Source: an uncultured Methanobrevibacter sp.
GTDB lineage: Archaea > Methanobacteriota > Methanobacteria > Methanobacteriales > Methanobacteriaceae
Assembly (NCBI RefSeq): GCF_902771435.1
Contig: NZ_CACXXB010000007.1
Location: 1-64,000 of the forward strand
DNA: 64,000 bases
Direction: 5' to 3'
Within the stretch, counting starts at the first letter, position 1; the number at the start of each line of letters is the position of its first letter. Positions 8,667 through 18,648 of the stretch are shown here, one piece after another. Both the position numbers and the translations under genes were made by a program. The notes beneath the pieces are model-generated. The model worked only from the letters and a program-made list of their open reading frames with translations, did no database searches and was not told where the DNA came from.

Positions 8667-9182
8667 TTATTTTGTATTCATAATCTCTTCTTTTAACTTC
8701 TCAAATTCATCATCACTTAAAACTGGTTTTCCTTCAAGTTTAACTGGGCGCTCCACATTTGCATATCTCATACCACGATTTCTTTTCAACATCTGCGGTT
8801 CATCTAATTTGTAAACTCGTAAAATCCAAATTTGTACAGGTTTGTGGCCAAGATAATCTTTCACATGATCACGAGTCCAGATGTGGAACTTGTTAAATGC
8901 GCCAATCCTGGTTGAAGGTTTTTCAATCACGCCTTCGACAGTAGCATAGTATTTTACTCCATAAGTTCCATCTTCGCCAGCTGGGAGTAAATTGCCTTTT
9001 GCGAAGTTTTGGTCTTGGAAGGAATCTAAAACATCATCTTTTAGGGCATAGCTAACTGTTGGGTACAGTAAGAATTCTTTTAATGTTGTCCCATACTTTC
9101 TAATTAATATTGTTTGTTTTCCTTGACCTAAAGCTTCGATAGTTGCGTTCCATTCGTTTAAACATTTTGTTATTTCAGACAT
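8667..9182 (-). CDS. DUF1802 family protein
   Basis: The AGGTGAT at 9187-9193 (minus strand) selects the ATG at 9182 over the GTG nine bases upstream, giving 171 residues. It fits the DUF1802 family: N-W-N-A-T-I-E-A-L-G-x-G near the start, then the family signature I-L-I-R-K-Y-G-T-T, F-L-L-Y-P-T-V-S, and a central I-W-T-x-D-H-V motif. It has no membrane segment. The biochemical role of DUF1802 is not established. It sits 22 bases after hsdS in the same direction and so is probably co-transcribed with the type I restriction system, which suggests but does not prove a role in defence or its control. Confidence 0.8.
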   Translation of the reverse strand: MSEITKCLNEWNATIEALGQGKQTILIRKYGTTLKEFLLYPTVSYALKDDVLDSFQDQNFAKGNLLPAGEDGTYGVKYYATVEGVIEKPSTRIGAFNKFHIWTRDHVKDYLGHKPVQIWILRVYKLDEPQMLKRNRGMRYANVERPVKLEGKPVLSDDEFEKLKEEIMNTK

Positions 9183-9204
9183 AATTATCACCTTTGTTTA
9201 GCAT

Positions 9205-10446
9205 TTAAACAAACATTTGTTGAAGTAAACTTTTCTTAAACATATAAAGTTCATTATTTTGATTTTTAATTGTATTAATTTTTAAATCCAAATTAGATAG
9301 TAAATCAGCTATTTTTTCTTGTTCTTCATATTGAGGTAATTTAATACTGAATGATTCAATTTCTTTTTTACTGATATTTGGTTGAGCACCAGCTACTAAT
9401 GTTTTTTTCAATTCTCGTTTGAAATCATCACTATGAGTATATTGGATTAAAAAAGGATAATATAATTTGTCTGATGTTTGTTTAAACAAACCTACTCGTT
9501 GATTAATGTAAGATTCATAATCTAAATTATAAACTGCAACTTTTCCAGTTGTAGCTCCAGACATTGCAATTATAAGTTCTCCTTTTTTTATAATGAAATC
9601 AGAATCATTTTCTAATTTATTATAATACACTAAATCATCTAATATAACAGAATTATTTGGAGAAATGTTAGATATTCTAATTATTGCCATTCCTTCATCT
9701 TTGAAAAGTTCACTTTTAAATGCAAAACCTCCTTTTAATGAAATAATGTCTTTTAATTGTAATTGTTCCCAGTTTTCATAATGGTGGTTATTTTCATCTT
9801 TAAATCTTAATTTCTGTGCGAATATCTGTTGCATCAAATACTTCTTAAAATTTTGATAATCATCTTGTTTTTGTTTTAACAATTCGATTTTTTTATCCAC
9901 AACTTCTAAAAAATTAGAAACCTTATTTTGTTCATCTAAACTTTGTGGAACCTTGAATTTAAAATTCTCCATATCTCTTTGAAAAATATGTGGTATACTA
10001 CTGCCCGATTTAAGAATATGCAATAATCTAAAAAATGAATCGGAATTTAGAACTTGATAAAAAAAGTTAGGCATAATTTTTTCATGTAACCTAACTAACA
10101 TCATAGTACCATTGATTGTAGCTTTATCGGGCAATTCTCTTATTAAAGCAGGGTTTCCTAAACTACCATCCTTTGAAAAGATTACATCACCTATTTTCAG
10201 TGCTATTTCTGGGGATTCATCATATCTTTCCATACTTAAATGGTCACATTCTTCCCAATTAATAATTCCATTAGTAATATGTTTCCCCGCAATTAAATAG
10301 GGTCCTGATTCAGTATATTCACTCTGTTTTAGATTTCTCCAACCAATTCTACCTTTAATTGTTGAATAATTTTTTATATTAACTTCAATCCATTCATCAT
10401 CAAAGCCGTTAAATCGTAGTTTGGGTACTAATTTTTCTTCAGTCAT
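9205..10446 (-). CDS. hsdS: Type I restriction-modification specificity subunit
   Basis: 413 residues, full length for HsdS. Two target-recognition domains (about 10-165 and 220-365) each end in a conserved coiled-coil spacer: one at about 165-215 (P-Q-S-L-D-E-Q-N-K, then D-K-K-I-E-L-L-K) and one at about 368-413 (P-Q-Y-E-E-Q-E-K-I-A-D-L-L, then K-K-S-L-L-Q-Q-M-F). This two-fold layout is the family hallmark. The subunit directs both methylation and cleavage to a bipartite DNA site. It starts 4 bases after hsdM, which implies coupled translation. No inverted second hsdS copy is present, so phase variation by recombination is not indicated here. Confidence 0.95.
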   Translation of the reverse strand: MTEEKLVPKLRFNGFDDEWIEVNIKNYSTIKGRIGWRNLKQSEYTESGPYLIAGKHITNGIINWEECDHLSMERYDESPEIALKIGDVIFSKDGSLGNPALIRELPDKATINGTMMLVRLHEKIMPNFFYQVLNSDSFFRLLHILKSGSSIPHIFQRDMENFKFKVPQSLDEQNKVSNFLEVVDKKIELLKQKQDDYQNFKKYLMQQIFAQKLRFKDENNHHYENWEQLQLKDIISLKGGFAFKSELFKDEGMAIIRISNISPNNSVILDDLVYYNKLENDSDFIIKKGELIIAMSGATTGKVAVYNLDYESYINQRVGLFKQTSDKLYYPFLIQYTHSDDFKRELKKTLVAGAQPNISKKEIESFSIKLPQYEEQEKIADLLSNLDLKINTIKNQNNELYMFKKSLLQQMFV

Positions 10447-10450
10447 GTTA

Positions 10451-11989
10451 TCATCTCAATGATGTAGGTGCTCTAATGCCCAGTTCGTCACAATATTTTT
10501 TGATTTCAGCATCTACTTTTTCCATTTCAACATCAATTCTTTCTAATTCATCAACTACTTCATCAAGATCTATTGGTTCTTCTTCTTCAAATGTATCTAC
10601 ATAACGTGGAATATTTAAGTTGTAATCATTTTCTTCTATTTCTTCAAGTGATGCTTTGTGAGAATATTTTTCTATTTCTTCTCTTGATGCGTAAGTATTG
10701 ATTATTTTATCAATATCTTCTGAACGCAGTTTGTTCTGGTTTTTAACTTTTTCAAATTCTTTACTTGCATCAATGAATAATATATCTTGATCATCTTCCC
10801 TGCATTTTTTAAACACTAATATACATGTTGGAATACTTGTTCCATAAAATAAGTTTGCCGGTAATCCGATTACTGCATCAAGGTAGTTTTTTTCTCCCAC
10901 TAAGTATTGTCTTATTTTTCCTTCTGCAGCTCCTCTGAATAGCACTCCATGAGGCAATACAATGCCCATTGTTCCACTTTCATTTAATTGGTATATCATG
11001 TGCTGTACGAATGCATAGTCTGCTTTGGATTTTGGTGCTAATTTACCATATGCACTAAATCTGCTATCGTCCATGAATGATTCTCTTGCAGACCATTTTG
11101 CAGAGAATGGTGGATTGGCAACTACTGCATCGAATTTCATATCTTTGTGTTGTGGGTCTTCTAATGTGTCTCCTTGTTTTATGTCAAATTGGTCATATTT
11201 TACTCCATGCAATATCATATTCATTCTTGCAAGGTTGAATGTGGTTGTGTTTAATTCTTGTCCGAAGTAGTGTGCTACTCTTGCTTCTTTTGATATTCTT
11301 AAAAGTAATGATCCTGACCCACAGGTTGGGTCGTAAACATTTTTGATTTGGTCTTTTCCTAATGTTACTATTTTAGCTAGGATTTTTGATACTTCTTGAG
11401 GTGTATAAAATTCTCCTGCTTTTTTACCTGCTTCTGATGCAAATTGGCTGATTAAATATTCATATGCATCTCCAAGTATGTCTGATTCATCATTGTCTAA
11501 TTCAAAATCAATATCATTTAACAATAACAATATGGTGGATATTATTTTATTTTTATCTTTGTCTTTTTTACCTAATCTTGGCGAATCTAAATCTACATCG
11601 TCAAATAGGTTATCAAAGTCGTCTTCACTTTCTGTACCTTGTGAGGAGTTAGTTATTTCATTAAATGCTGATCTCAAATCATTTCTTATTGTATCTCCAA
11701 CTTTACATTTTTTTATCATTGAGCTAAACAGGCTTTTTGGACTTATAAAGTATCCTAAGTTATTAATACAATCTTCTTTTAAATCTGCTTTCCACTCTTC
11801 ATCTTCACATGCTTTCTGAAATGTGATGTCATCTTTTTCAAGTAATTCATTAATAAATTTTTCCTGCTTTTCAGACAAGTATCGGTAAAATATGAAACCC
11901 AAAATATAGTTTTTGTATTCATTTGCATCCATATTTCCCCTTAATTCATCTGCTATTGCAAATAGTTTTGTTTCTAAATTTGTTGCCAT
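10451..11989 (-). CDS. hsdM: Type I restriction-modification DNA methyltransferase subunit
   Basis: 512 residues. An N-terminal helical domain (residues 1-170) precedes the catalytic domain. That domain carries the linker E-F-Y-T-P-Q-E-V (193-200), the S-adenosylmethionine-binding motif D-P-T-C-G-S-G (220-226) and the catalytic N-P-P-F motif (292-295) of an N6-adenine methyltransferase. The C-terminus is acidic and coiled. With HsdS it modifies the host copy of the recognition site. All key residues are present, so it should be active. It follows hsdR by 14 bases. Confidence 0.96.
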   Translation of the reverse strand: MATNLETKLFAIADELRGNMDANEYKNYILGFIFYRYLSEKQEKFINELLEKDDITFQKACEDEEWKADLKEDCINNLGYFISPKSLFSSMIKKCKVGDTIRNDLRSAFNEITNSSQGTESEDDFDNLFDDVDLDSPRLGKKDKDKNKIISTILLLLNDIDFELDNDESDILGDAYEYLISQFASEAGKKAGEFYTPQEVSKILAKIVTLGKDQIKNVYDPTCGSGSLLLRISKEARVAHYFGQELNTTTFNLARMNMILHGVKYDQFDIKQGDTLEDPQHKDMKFDAVVANPPFSAKWSARESFMDDSRFSAYGKLAPKSKADYAFVQHMIYQLNESGTMGIVLPHGVLFRGAAEGKIRQYLVGEKNYLDAVIGLPANLFYGTSIPTCILVFKKCREDDQDILFIDASKEFEKVKNQNKLRSEDIDKIINTYASREEIEKYSHKASLEEIEENDYNLNIPRYVDTFEEEEPIDLDEVVDELERIDVEMEKVDAEIKKYCDELGIRAPTSLR

Positions 11990-12003
11990 TTCTTATTCCA
12001 CCA

Positions 12004-14787
12004 TTAAAAGTCAAATATGTCAAATATCTCTAAAATTTCTTGTTTAACTTTTTTAAGTTTATTTTTCTTTTCTTTATATTTTAATTCTTTATCTTTGAAT
12101 GCTTTTTTGATTAATGAATCATCTAATTTTTCTGTAAATTCATATTCACTTAATATTTCTCTTGTTACATCTTCTATTAGTTCCTCTTCTTCAATTAAAT
12201 CACAAATTGCTTCCCTTCTTTCATCTCTTACAAATTTATCGAATTCTTCAGGTACATCTAATCCTTTTTCGTTAATGTCTTGTAGCTCCACATCTATAAA
12301 TTTCTCTATAAGTTTAATTTTACTACGTAGATGTACAGACTGTTCCATTAATTTAATAATTTTTTCTTTACCTTTATCAAAGTCAGAATCTACACCCATA
12401 GTTTCCATCAATCCCAATATATAATCTACATTGATTTTATCATTAGTCAATAATTCTAATTCAAAGTCAATGTCTTTTAATATTGATACTGCACCAGGCC
12501 CATCTTCAACAGGTATTGTGTCTTTAATGTTTAGGTATGCTCCCGTATAATCTTCATATTCTTGTTTTGTCATTTCAAGATCATCAAAAGTGAATTCTGA
12601 AAATATATCTAATTTATTTTTTGTTTTTATTAATTTTTTAAATGCCAATACAAAGTCTTTTTTATCATTTTCACTTTGAAGTTCATATACTTCTTGTGCA
12701 GTTTTAACTAAATCACGTAAGACTTTTAAATCTTCATTAAATCTTTTGACAAGGTCTTTGTATGGTGGCAATAGTATGTCTTCTATTGGTGCATTGTTGG
12801 AAAATAATGCTATTGCTCGGTCTACTGATTCTTTGATTGGTCTGTAACATACAACGTTTCCTTGTGATTTACGTGCATTATATATCCTGTTAGTTCGGGA
12901 AAATGCTTGTAATAATGTATGATATTCAAGATTTTTATCCACATATAATGTATTGAGTAATTTACTGTCAAATCCTGTTAAAAACATATTTACTACTAGC
13001 AATAAATCTATTTCTCTGTGTTTCATTCTTTTACATACATCTCTGTGGTATTCTCCCATTGTGTCGGAATCAAAGTTTGTTCCAAAAGTTTCATTGTATT
13101 CAGCTATATAGTCATCTAAGTGTTCCTGTGAGTGTTTTTCTTGTTCATCGAAGTTTTCGTTAGGTGCATAAGTAAATATTGTTGCAATTTTTAAATTCAT
13201 GCCACGTTCTTTATTTTTTTGCTTTAATATTTTGTAATAGTCATGTATGTATCCTGTTGGATTTTCTTTTGACTTTTGCGATACTGCAAATATTGCATTA
13301 AATTCACGGTCTTTTGTTTTATAATCATAGGTATCAAGAATATGGTCTACAACCATGTTTAATCTATCTGGATGTGCTAGAACTTCTGTCTTTTTAATTG
13401 CTGCAACTTCCTCATCAATTATGCCTTCTTTTGTTTTCATTGTGGAATAATAGTCTATGGAAAATCCTAATACATTATTGTCTGCTATTGCATCTTTAAT
13501 CATATAAGTGTGCAGTCTTTCTTTGAATATTGATTTGGTGGTTTTATGGCCCATTGCATTCTGTTCAAATATTGGTGTACCCGTAAAACCATATGATAAT
13601 GTATTTTCAAAGAAAGTAGTAATGTCATTGTGCATTTTACCAAATTGGCTGCGATGGCATTCATCAAAAATTAATATGATGTTTTTGTCTTTGATTTTTT
13701 CCAATTGTTTTTTAGTGGATTTTCTGTTTACAGCTATTGATAATTTTTGGATGGTTGTTGTAATGAGTTTGTTTTTATCACTTAAGAGATTTTTAACTAG
13801 TGCACCTGTGTGTTTGGATGTTCCAACACATTTTGGACAGAATTTATTGAATTCTTTATTGGTTTGGTCGTTTAAATCTCGCCTATCTACTACAAATATT
13901 ACTTTGTATATTGATTCTTCTTCTGCAAGTAGTTGGCTTACTTTAAATGATGTTAGTGTTTTTCCACTTCCTGTGGTGTGCCAAATATATCCATTTTTCT
14001 TTACTTCTAGTGCTTGATTTAATACTGCATCGACCGCATATTTTTGGTATGCTCTTAAAACCATCAGTTCTTTTGTTGATTCATTTAGTACCATGAATTT
14101 GGAAATCATTTTTGCAATATTGCATTTTTCTAAGAATTCTTCAGTAAATTGACTAAGGTTGTGTATATTGTTGTTATCTTTGTCTTTCCAGAAGAAGGTG
14201 TATCCGAAGTTTATTTTGCTTGGACGGCCATTGGCGAAGTATTTGGTTTCATTACCATTACTAATTACGAAAATTTGTATGTATTTGAATAATCTGTCAT
14301 AGGATGTTTTCATATATCTTTTTACTTGGTTGAAAGCTTGTTTTATGTCCATTGATCTTCTTTTAAGTTCTACTTGGACTAATGGCAATCCATTTATTAA
14401 TAAAGTAACATCATAACGGTTTGTATGGGATCCCACCATAGTTATTTGGTTGGATACTTGGAAGATGTTTTTGCACCAATCTTTTTGGTTTAGAAATTTA
14501 ATGGATACAGACATTTCTCCATCTCTTTTGATAGTATATTCGTCTCTAAGTTTCTCTGCTCTATCAAAAATTGATCCAGAATCTAAATGAGTTATTATTC
14601 TGTCAAATTCGTCATCTGATATTGTTGTTCCATTAAGTTCTTTTTTATTTAATTTCTCTAATTGGATTTTAAAGTTTGCATTGAGTTCTTCTTCATTTTT
14701 TATTTTGATAAATTCATATCCCATTCCTTTTAATTGTTCTATGAATTTTTCTTCTAACATTGCTTCGCTTTCAACATCAATGTCCAT
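12004..14787 (-). CDS. hsdR: Type I restriction endonuclease / translocase subunit
   Basis: The start is taken at the ATG at 14787. The GTG at 14796 overlaps the AGGTG ribosome site. 927 residues. The PD-(D/E)xK nuclease lies near residues 126-142 (D ... E-L-K), followed by a superfamily 2 helicase motor. The motor carries Walker A (T-T-G-S-G-K-T at about 272-278), D-E-C-H, and the G-F-T-G-T-P motif. A helical C-terminal region probably contacts HsdM. The protein cuts unmodified DNA after ATP-driven translocation. All motor and nuclease motifs are intact, and no frameshift is seen across the operon, so the system looks functional. Confidence 0.95.
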   Translation of the reverse strand: MDIDVESEAMLEEKFIEQLKGMGYEFIKIKNEEELNANFKIQLEKLNKKELNGTTISDDEFDRIITHLDSGSIFDRAEKLRDEYTIKRDGEMSVSIKFLNQKDWCKNIFQVSNQITMVGSHTNRYDVTLLINGLPLVQVELKRRSMDIKQAFNQVKRYMKTSYDRLFKYIQIFVISNGNETKYFANGRPSKINFGYTFFWKDKDNNNIHNLSQFTEEFLEKCNIAKMISKFMVLNESTKELMVLRAYQKYAVDAVLNQALEVKKNGYIWHTTGSGKTLTSFKVSQLLAEEESIYKVIFVVDRRDLNDQTNKEFNKFCPKCVGTSKHTGALVKNLLSDKNKLITTTIQKLSIAVNRKSTKKQLEKIKDKNIILIFDECHRSQFGKMHNDITTFFENTLSYGFTGTPIFEQNAMGHKTTKSIFKERLHTYMIKDAIADNNVLGFSIDYYSTMKTKEGIIDEEVAAIKKTEVLAHPDRLNMVVDHILDTYDYKTKDREFNAIFAVSQKSKENPTGYIHDYYKILKQKNKERGMNLKIATIFTYAPNENFDEQEKHSQEHLDDYIAEYNETFGTNFDSDTMGEYHRDVCKRMKHREIDLLLVVNMFLTGFDSKLLNTLYVDKNLEYHTLLQAFSRTNRIYNARKSQGNVVCYRPIKESVDRAIALFSNNAPIEDILLPPYKDLVKRFNEDLKVLRDLVKTAQEVYELQSENDKKDFVLAFKKLIKTKNKLDIFSEFTFDDLEMTKQEYEDYTGAYLNIKDTIPVEDGPGAVSILKDIDFELELLTNDKINVDYILGLMETMGVDSDFDKGKEKIIKLMEQSVHLRSKIKLIEKFIDVELQDINEKGLDVPEEFDKFVRDERREAICDLIEEEELIEDVTREILSEYEFTEKLDDSLIKKAFKDKELKYKEKKNKLKKVKQEILEIFDIFDF

Positions 14788-15087
14788 GAGAAACACCTTT
14801 TAATCATTATAATATTTATTTTTGTGTTTAACAGGTTATAATTTTTATGTTAATGCAATTTTGCTTTGAGTTTGAAAGGTTAGTAATAAGTAGTGAGGTT
14901 TATCTGGAATTAATTCAAGTTAAAATTTTGCATAAAAGTAACAAGGTGATGCAGCATATGATGTATTTATGTTCTTGATGCTGTTTTATTCATAATTATT
15001 AAAGTTTTATATGATGTTGCTAAATGTTGGTGTTGGTATGATAACATCAGTTAATTGAAAAAAGTGTTTTTAAAAAGAGAGATAAGT

Positions 15088-15114
15088 GGTGTTTAAGTGA
15101 CTAGTTTAAACACC
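15088..15114. repeat. Inverted repeat (9-bp stem)
   Basis: GGTGTTTAA and TTAAACACC are separated by nine bases, and a T-run follows on the plus strand. It could be a terminator for a transcript crossing the gap or a protein-binding site. Confidence 0.5.
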
Positions 15115-15256
15115 AGATTTTTGAGGAAAATTAGTGTTTGGCAGATTTTGTTTTAATTTTCCAACGACTTGTATCAAATTAGAGAAATTGTGAGAAATCT
15201 AATTTAACACGATTCTAATTTTTGGAGAGTTATGTTTTTTTTAACTAAATGATATA

Positions 15257-15272
15257 TTTAGGTGAACCTAAA
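15257..15272. promoter_or_regulatory. DtxR/MntR-like operator (iron box 1)
   Basis: TTTAGGTGAACCTAAA is a palindrome with 7-bp arms and flanking A/T that extends the symmetry to 8. The TTAGG-N-CCTAA form is the known core of binding sites for DtxR-family metal-dependent repressors in bacteria and archaea. A second copy of the same length lies 69 bases away. Which metal or repressor is involved is inference. Confidence 0.55.
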
Positions 15273-15305
15273 TTTCATCACCAATTATAATGTTGTTTGA
15301 TGTAA

Positions 15306-15313
15306 TATATAAA
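15306..15313. promoter_or_regulatory. TATA box between two iron-box-like operators
   Basis: TATATAAA on plus reads TTTATATA on minus, a canonical archaeal box A in either direction. On the plus strand it would start RNA near 15335, inside operator 2. On the minus strand it would start near 15284, just upstream of operator 1. Confidence 0.5.
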
Positions 15314-15325
15314 GGTTTCTATTTT

Positions 15326-15341
15326 TTTAGGCATTCCTAAA
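15326..15341. promoter_or_regulatory. DtxR/MntR-like operator (iron box 2)
   Basis: TTTAGGCATTCCTAAA has 6-bp arms and a four-base centre, the same 16-bp length as operator 1. It covers the predicted plus-strand start site, the usual place for a repressor to block initiation. Confidence 0.5.
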
Positions 15342-15410
15342 TTTAGTATCAAATCATTTTTCAACATGCAGTGTTTCAGGTAGGTATCATCAATTAAATG
15401 ATGATGTTTT
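15335..15410 (+). ncRNA. Possible short metal-regulated RNA
   Basis: Inferred only from layout: TATA box, operator at the start site, no open frame, then a hairpin ATCATCA/TGATGAT (15386-15405) followed by GTTTT. It would be about 75 bases long. It may instead be the leftover promoter of a deleted iron-transport gene. Only RNA data would decide. Confidence 0.2.
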
Positions 15411-15417
15411 CAAATCT

Positions 15418-15453
15418 AAAAAAAGAGTTTTTGGGAAACTCGGTTGAGTTTCC
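15418..15453 (-). terminator. Hairpin terminator of the reg-acyl-CoA ligase-vor-gat run
   Basis: The 8-bp stem GGAAACTC/GAGTTTCC with a four-base loop begins right after the gatE stop on the minus strand and is followed by a T-rich run. Confidence 0.7.
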
Positions 15454-17319
15454 TTAAATTAGTTTTTGAATTTCTTCACGGACTATCTTGTTTACAAGTC
15501 CTCCGTCAGCTTTTCCCTTAAGCTGTTTCATGCACATTCCCATTAACGGGCCCATGGCACCCATCTGACGTTCCTTAACCATTCCTTCATTGTTGGCTAC
15601 GATTTCTGCAATGATTTTTTTAACGTCCTCATCGCTCATCATTACCAGATTGCTTTTCTCGGCGATTTCAGCAATATCCACGTCAGGAGTCTTGATGGTT
15701 TCGACAGCAAGTTTACGTACGCTGTCCTTTGCAATTTTGCCATCTGCCAAAAGGGTAAAGATTCCCTTGAAGTGGTCAAGAGTCAGCACACTGGCGTCAG
15801 GGCCTTCCCTTTTGATTTCTCTTAAATCATATGCAAGAAGTGAAGCTACAGGTGTTGCATCCACATCAACGTCGGCTAGAATTGCCTCAAACATGTCCGC
15901 TTCCTGCCTTTTGACAAGCTGTGTTGCAAGGTCTTCACTTAACTTGTACTCCTCAATGATTCTTGCCTGTTTCACGTCAGGAAGTTCCGGCAGGTTGTTT
16001 GCAATAGGCTCGACTCTCTCGGAAGTGATTTTAAAGAGAGGAATGTCTGTTTCAAGATACATCCTGTTTGCGGTCGGAAGAGGCCTCATGTATTCTGTGT
16101 TTCCGTCATCCAATGCCTTACGGGTTTCTTCAACAACACCGTCCAGACCAAGTTCTGCCCTTCTTTTAACCTCTTCAAGCGCTGAGACGGCAATGTCCTC
16201 GTCATGGGCAACAATGATGAATGCATCTTCCTCGCCGATGTTTAAGAATTCAACGATTTTGTCAACTTCATCCTGTTTAATTCCGTATGCCGGCAATTCG
16301 TCTGAATGGAAAATGCCTGCAACGCCACGTTTTTTAGCATAGCTTGCAATTTCAGTACCGAATCTTCTTCCAGGCTGCACTTCACGGCCGATCAAACCGT
16401 CATAACCTTTTAAGATAACTGCCTTGATGGTTTCGGCAGACTTCAGTATTTTGGATTCGGTGTCCTCAAGAAGTTCATCCAGATCATGGATTTCATCTAA
16501 AACTTCGGCGTTTCTTGCATTTAGTTCCTTTTTGATGTCGATTAATGCAAGTTGCCTTTGGACTTCACGGTTTACGATTTCAGCCATCAAATCCAAGTCC
16601 TGCACACCTTTGATTTCCACACGTGCGCCTTCGGCAATGGAAATGTTCAAATCCTGTCTGATTGTACCGAGACCTCTTTTCACGTTTGTGCTTCTTAAAA
16701 TCTGACCGAGCATATATGCGACTTCCCTTACCTGGTCGGGGTGGTGCATTGAAGGGTCTGTTGTGATTTCGGCAAGAGGTATTCCAAGTCTGTCAAGCCT
16801 GAATTCGGTAAATCCGTCTTTGGTTTCAACCCTTCTTGCGGCGTCCTCTTCAAGGCCTAAACTTTCAATGACGACTCTTCCGTATGGGGTGTCGAGGTAT
16901 CCGTCGGTTGCAACCATACCTGTTCTCTGGAAACCTCCTGTGTTACTTCCGTCGATTACCTGTTTTCTCATGGTGTGGAACTCATCAACGATATGCATGT
17001 TCATCAGACATGCTATGGTGATACAGATGTCAAGAGCTTCCTCATTCAGGCTGTGAGGCGGTTCGTCATCGTTTTCAACAAGACATGTATGTTTTGCGAA
17101 GTTTTCATATTTGAAGTTAAGTCCTCTCAGTGACTCCTGAAGAGCCGCCCTGTCGATTTCTCCAAGCTCGGACTGTGTAGGTCTGAGTTTTCTCTGAATC
17201 AGTTCATCAAAATCATCATCAACAAGCTCTGTTTTACATGGACAGAATAGCTTATGTTCACTGTTCAGCTGCTGGTGAATTTCAAGTCCCATCATTAATC
17301 CTAATTTTTCATAATCCAT
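15454..17319 (-). CDS. gatE: Glutamyl-tRNA(Gln) amidotransferase subunit E
   Basis: 621 residues, normal for GatE. It activates the glutamate of misacylated Glu-tRNA(Gln) with ATP and amidates it with ammonia supplied by GatD, giving Gln-tRNA(Gln) in archaea that lack glutaminyl-tRNA synthetase. The start M-G-L-E-I-H-Q-Q-L (about 10-18) is the GatB/GatE kinase signature. The middle (about 270-400) holds the AspRS-like insertion typical of GatE. The C-terminal 140 residues are the YqeY-like tRNA-binding tail, ending with a Met/Gly-rich K-E-R-Q-M-G-A-M-G segment. It starts 9 bases after gatD. Its codons are richer in G and C than those of the surface genes, as expected for a housekeeping gene. 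Confidence 0.97.
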   Translation of the reverse strand: MDYEKLGLMMGLEIHQQLNSEHKLFCPCKTELVDDDFDELIQRKLRPTQSELGEIDRAALQESLRGLNFKYENFAKHTCLVENDDEPPHSLNEEALDICITIACLMNMHIVDEFHTMRKQVIDGSNTGGFQRTGMVATDGYLDTPYGRVVIESLGLEEDAARRVETKDGFTEFRLDRLGIPLAEITTDPSMHHPDQVREVAYMLGQILRSTNVKRGLGTIRQDLNISIAEGARVEIKGVQDLDLMAEIVNREVQRQLALIDIKKELNARNAEVLDEIHDLDELLEDTESKILKSAETIKAVILKGYDGLIGREVQPGRRFGTEIASYAKKRGVAGIFHSDELPAYGIKQDEVDKIVEFLNIGEEDAFIIVAHDEDIAVSALEEVKRRAELGLDGVVEETRKALDDGNTEYMRPLPTANRMYLETDIPLFKITSERVEPIANNLPELPDVKQARIIEEYKLSEDLATQLVKRQEADMFEAILADVDVDATPVASLLAYDLREIKREGPDASVLTLDHFKGIFTLLADGKIAKDSVRKLAVETIKTPDVDIAEIAEKSNLVMMSDEDVKKIIAEIVANNEGMVKERQMGAMGPLMGMCMKQLKGKADGGLVNKIVREEIQKLI

Positions 17320-17328
17320 TCTATCACC

Positions 17329-18639
17329 CTAATTCAAGAAATCCTCAATAGTGGATCTTTCTCCAAATTCGCCTGCAACATTGGTTTGCATAATTTCCTT
17401 AACTTTTTCGTAATCGTCACTTTGACCTAATGCCCAGCACAGCTTGACATAGGTGGTTTCAGGGGTCATGTCAATTCCTGAAATCACTCCTGCATCAAGG
17501 ATGTTACGTCCTGTGGAGTATACGTTCATGTTGACCCTTCCGTAAAGGCACTGTGATGTCATGATGACAGGGATGTTTTCATCCTGCGCCCTTTTGAATG
17601 AGTCGACAAGGTCATTCGGAACATGTCCGAGACCTGTTCCTTCAATTACAAGGCCCTTATATCCTTTGTCAATGTGATATTCGATGTAATCCGGTGAAAT
17701 GCCCGGAAAGCTTTTGATGAATCCTACCTTATCTTCAATTGAGGTGTTCAATTCCAGTTCGTTTTCGCCACGTCTGGTGTAGCTGTAATCCGGATTGACT
17801 TTAACATTTCCGTTCTGGATTCTGGCTATCGGCTGAGCGTTGATGCTTCTGAAGGTATCCCTTCTTGAAGTATGCATTTTCCTTACCTTGGTTCCCTTGT
17901 GGAGGTAGGTGTACTCGTCGTTCAAACTTCCGTGCATGCAGACGCAGACTTCCGCAATGTCTGATTTTGCCCCGATTACTGAATCGATAAGGTTGATGTT
18001 TGCATCGCTTGAAGGTCTGTCGGAACTTCTCTGAGCACCTGTAATGATAATCGGTACGGGTGTTTTAACCATGAAGCTCAATGCTGCTGATGTGTAGTGC
18101 ATTGTGTCTGTACCGTGGGCAATAACGACACCGTCGGCGCCGTTTGAGATGTCATTGGCAATTTCCTCTGCCGCCTTTACCCAGTATTCCGGTTTCATGT
18201 CCTCGCTTAAAATATTATACAGTGCCTTGACGTTGTAGTTTGCATAGTCCAGAAGTTCAGGATTTGCCTTTACAAGGTCTGAGGCTGTAAATGCAGGGTG
18301 AACGGCACCTGTCCTGTAGTCAATGACAGATGATACGGTACCCCCTGTTGAAACGATGGAGATGTTCTGTTTGGAATCGTCATGGGGAATTTCGGTTTCT
18401 CCAAATCCGATTTTAGGTTTTTCTCCCTTTTCAATAAGTTCTGCTGTAGTATTTTCAATAGCTACTCCGATATTATATCCACTTGATAATTTGATTACAA
18501 GATACCCGTCATCCGCATCTTCCGGCCTATCAAGCAAAATACCAGTATAGGAGATGTCTTGTTTGTTGACTTTGATCTTATCGCCTATACCTAAACCATA
18601 TTTTTCCATATAATTTTCAGCATTTTCTTTATAAGTCAT
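17329..18639 (-). CDS. gatD: Glutamyl-tRNA(Gln) amidotransferase subunit D (asparaginase-like)
   Basis: 436 residues. An N-terminal beta-barrel domain (1-80) is followed by an L-asparaginase-type glutaminase domain. The first catalytic threonine lies in S-T-G-G-T (97-101) and the second in A-H-G-T-D-T-M (174-180), with a later conserved lysine region (I-T-G-A-Q-R-S). It hydrolyses glutamine to supply ammonia to GatE, with which it forms a heterotetramer. It lies directly between vorA and gatE, with gaps of 9 bases on both sides, so it is translated from the same message as the oxidoreductase genes. Confidence 0.97.
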   Translation of the reverse strand: MTYKENAENYMEKYGLGIGDKIKVNKQDISYTGILLDRPEDADDGYLVIKLSSGYNIGVAIENTTAELIEKGEKPKIGFGETEIPHDDSKQNISIVSTGGTVSSVIDYRTGAVHPAFTASDLVKANPELLDYANYNVKALYNILSEDMKPEYWVKAAEEIANDISNGADGVVIAHGTDTMHYTSAALSFMVKTPVPIIITGAQRSSDRPSSDANINLIDSVIGAKSDIAEVCVCMHGSLNDEYTYLHKGTKVRKMHTSRRDTFRSINAQPIARIQNGNVKVNPDYSYTRRGENELELNTSIEDKVGFIKSFPGISPDYIEYHIDKGYKGLVIEGTGLGHVPNDLVDSFKRAQDENIPVIMTSQCLYGRVNMNVYSTGRNILDAGVISGIDMTPETTYVKLCWALGQSDDYEKVKEIMQTNVAGEFGERSTIEDFLN

Positions 18640-18648
18640 TAAATCACG

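Larger units (their letters stand above)
14788..15417. other. Gene-free interval with hairpins and iron-box-like operators
   Basis: About 630 bases lie between the starts and ends of two minus-strand operons. I find no protein-coding frame. The interval contains the hsdR promoter at its left end, a hairpin at 15088-15114, and an inverted repeat AAATTAGA/TCTAATTT (about 15177-15206, 14-base spacer). It also contains two TTTAGG-N4-CCTAAA palindromes and a TATA box between them, listed separately. Confidence 0.6.

Noticed and set aside
9205-10446. Phase-variable hsdS system
   Set aside because: Only one hsdS is present, with no inverted partial copy or invertase nearby, so shuffling of recognition domains is not supported here.
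13508-14017. Open frame opposite hsdR
   Set aside because: It lies over the conserved helicase motifs of hsdR, has no recognisable domain and no start signal.
15590-16342. Long open frame on the plus strand opposite gatE
   Set aside because: It is antisense to a full-length, strongly conserved gene, is Ser-rich with no motif, and lacks a ribosome site. It is a shadow of gatE codon use.
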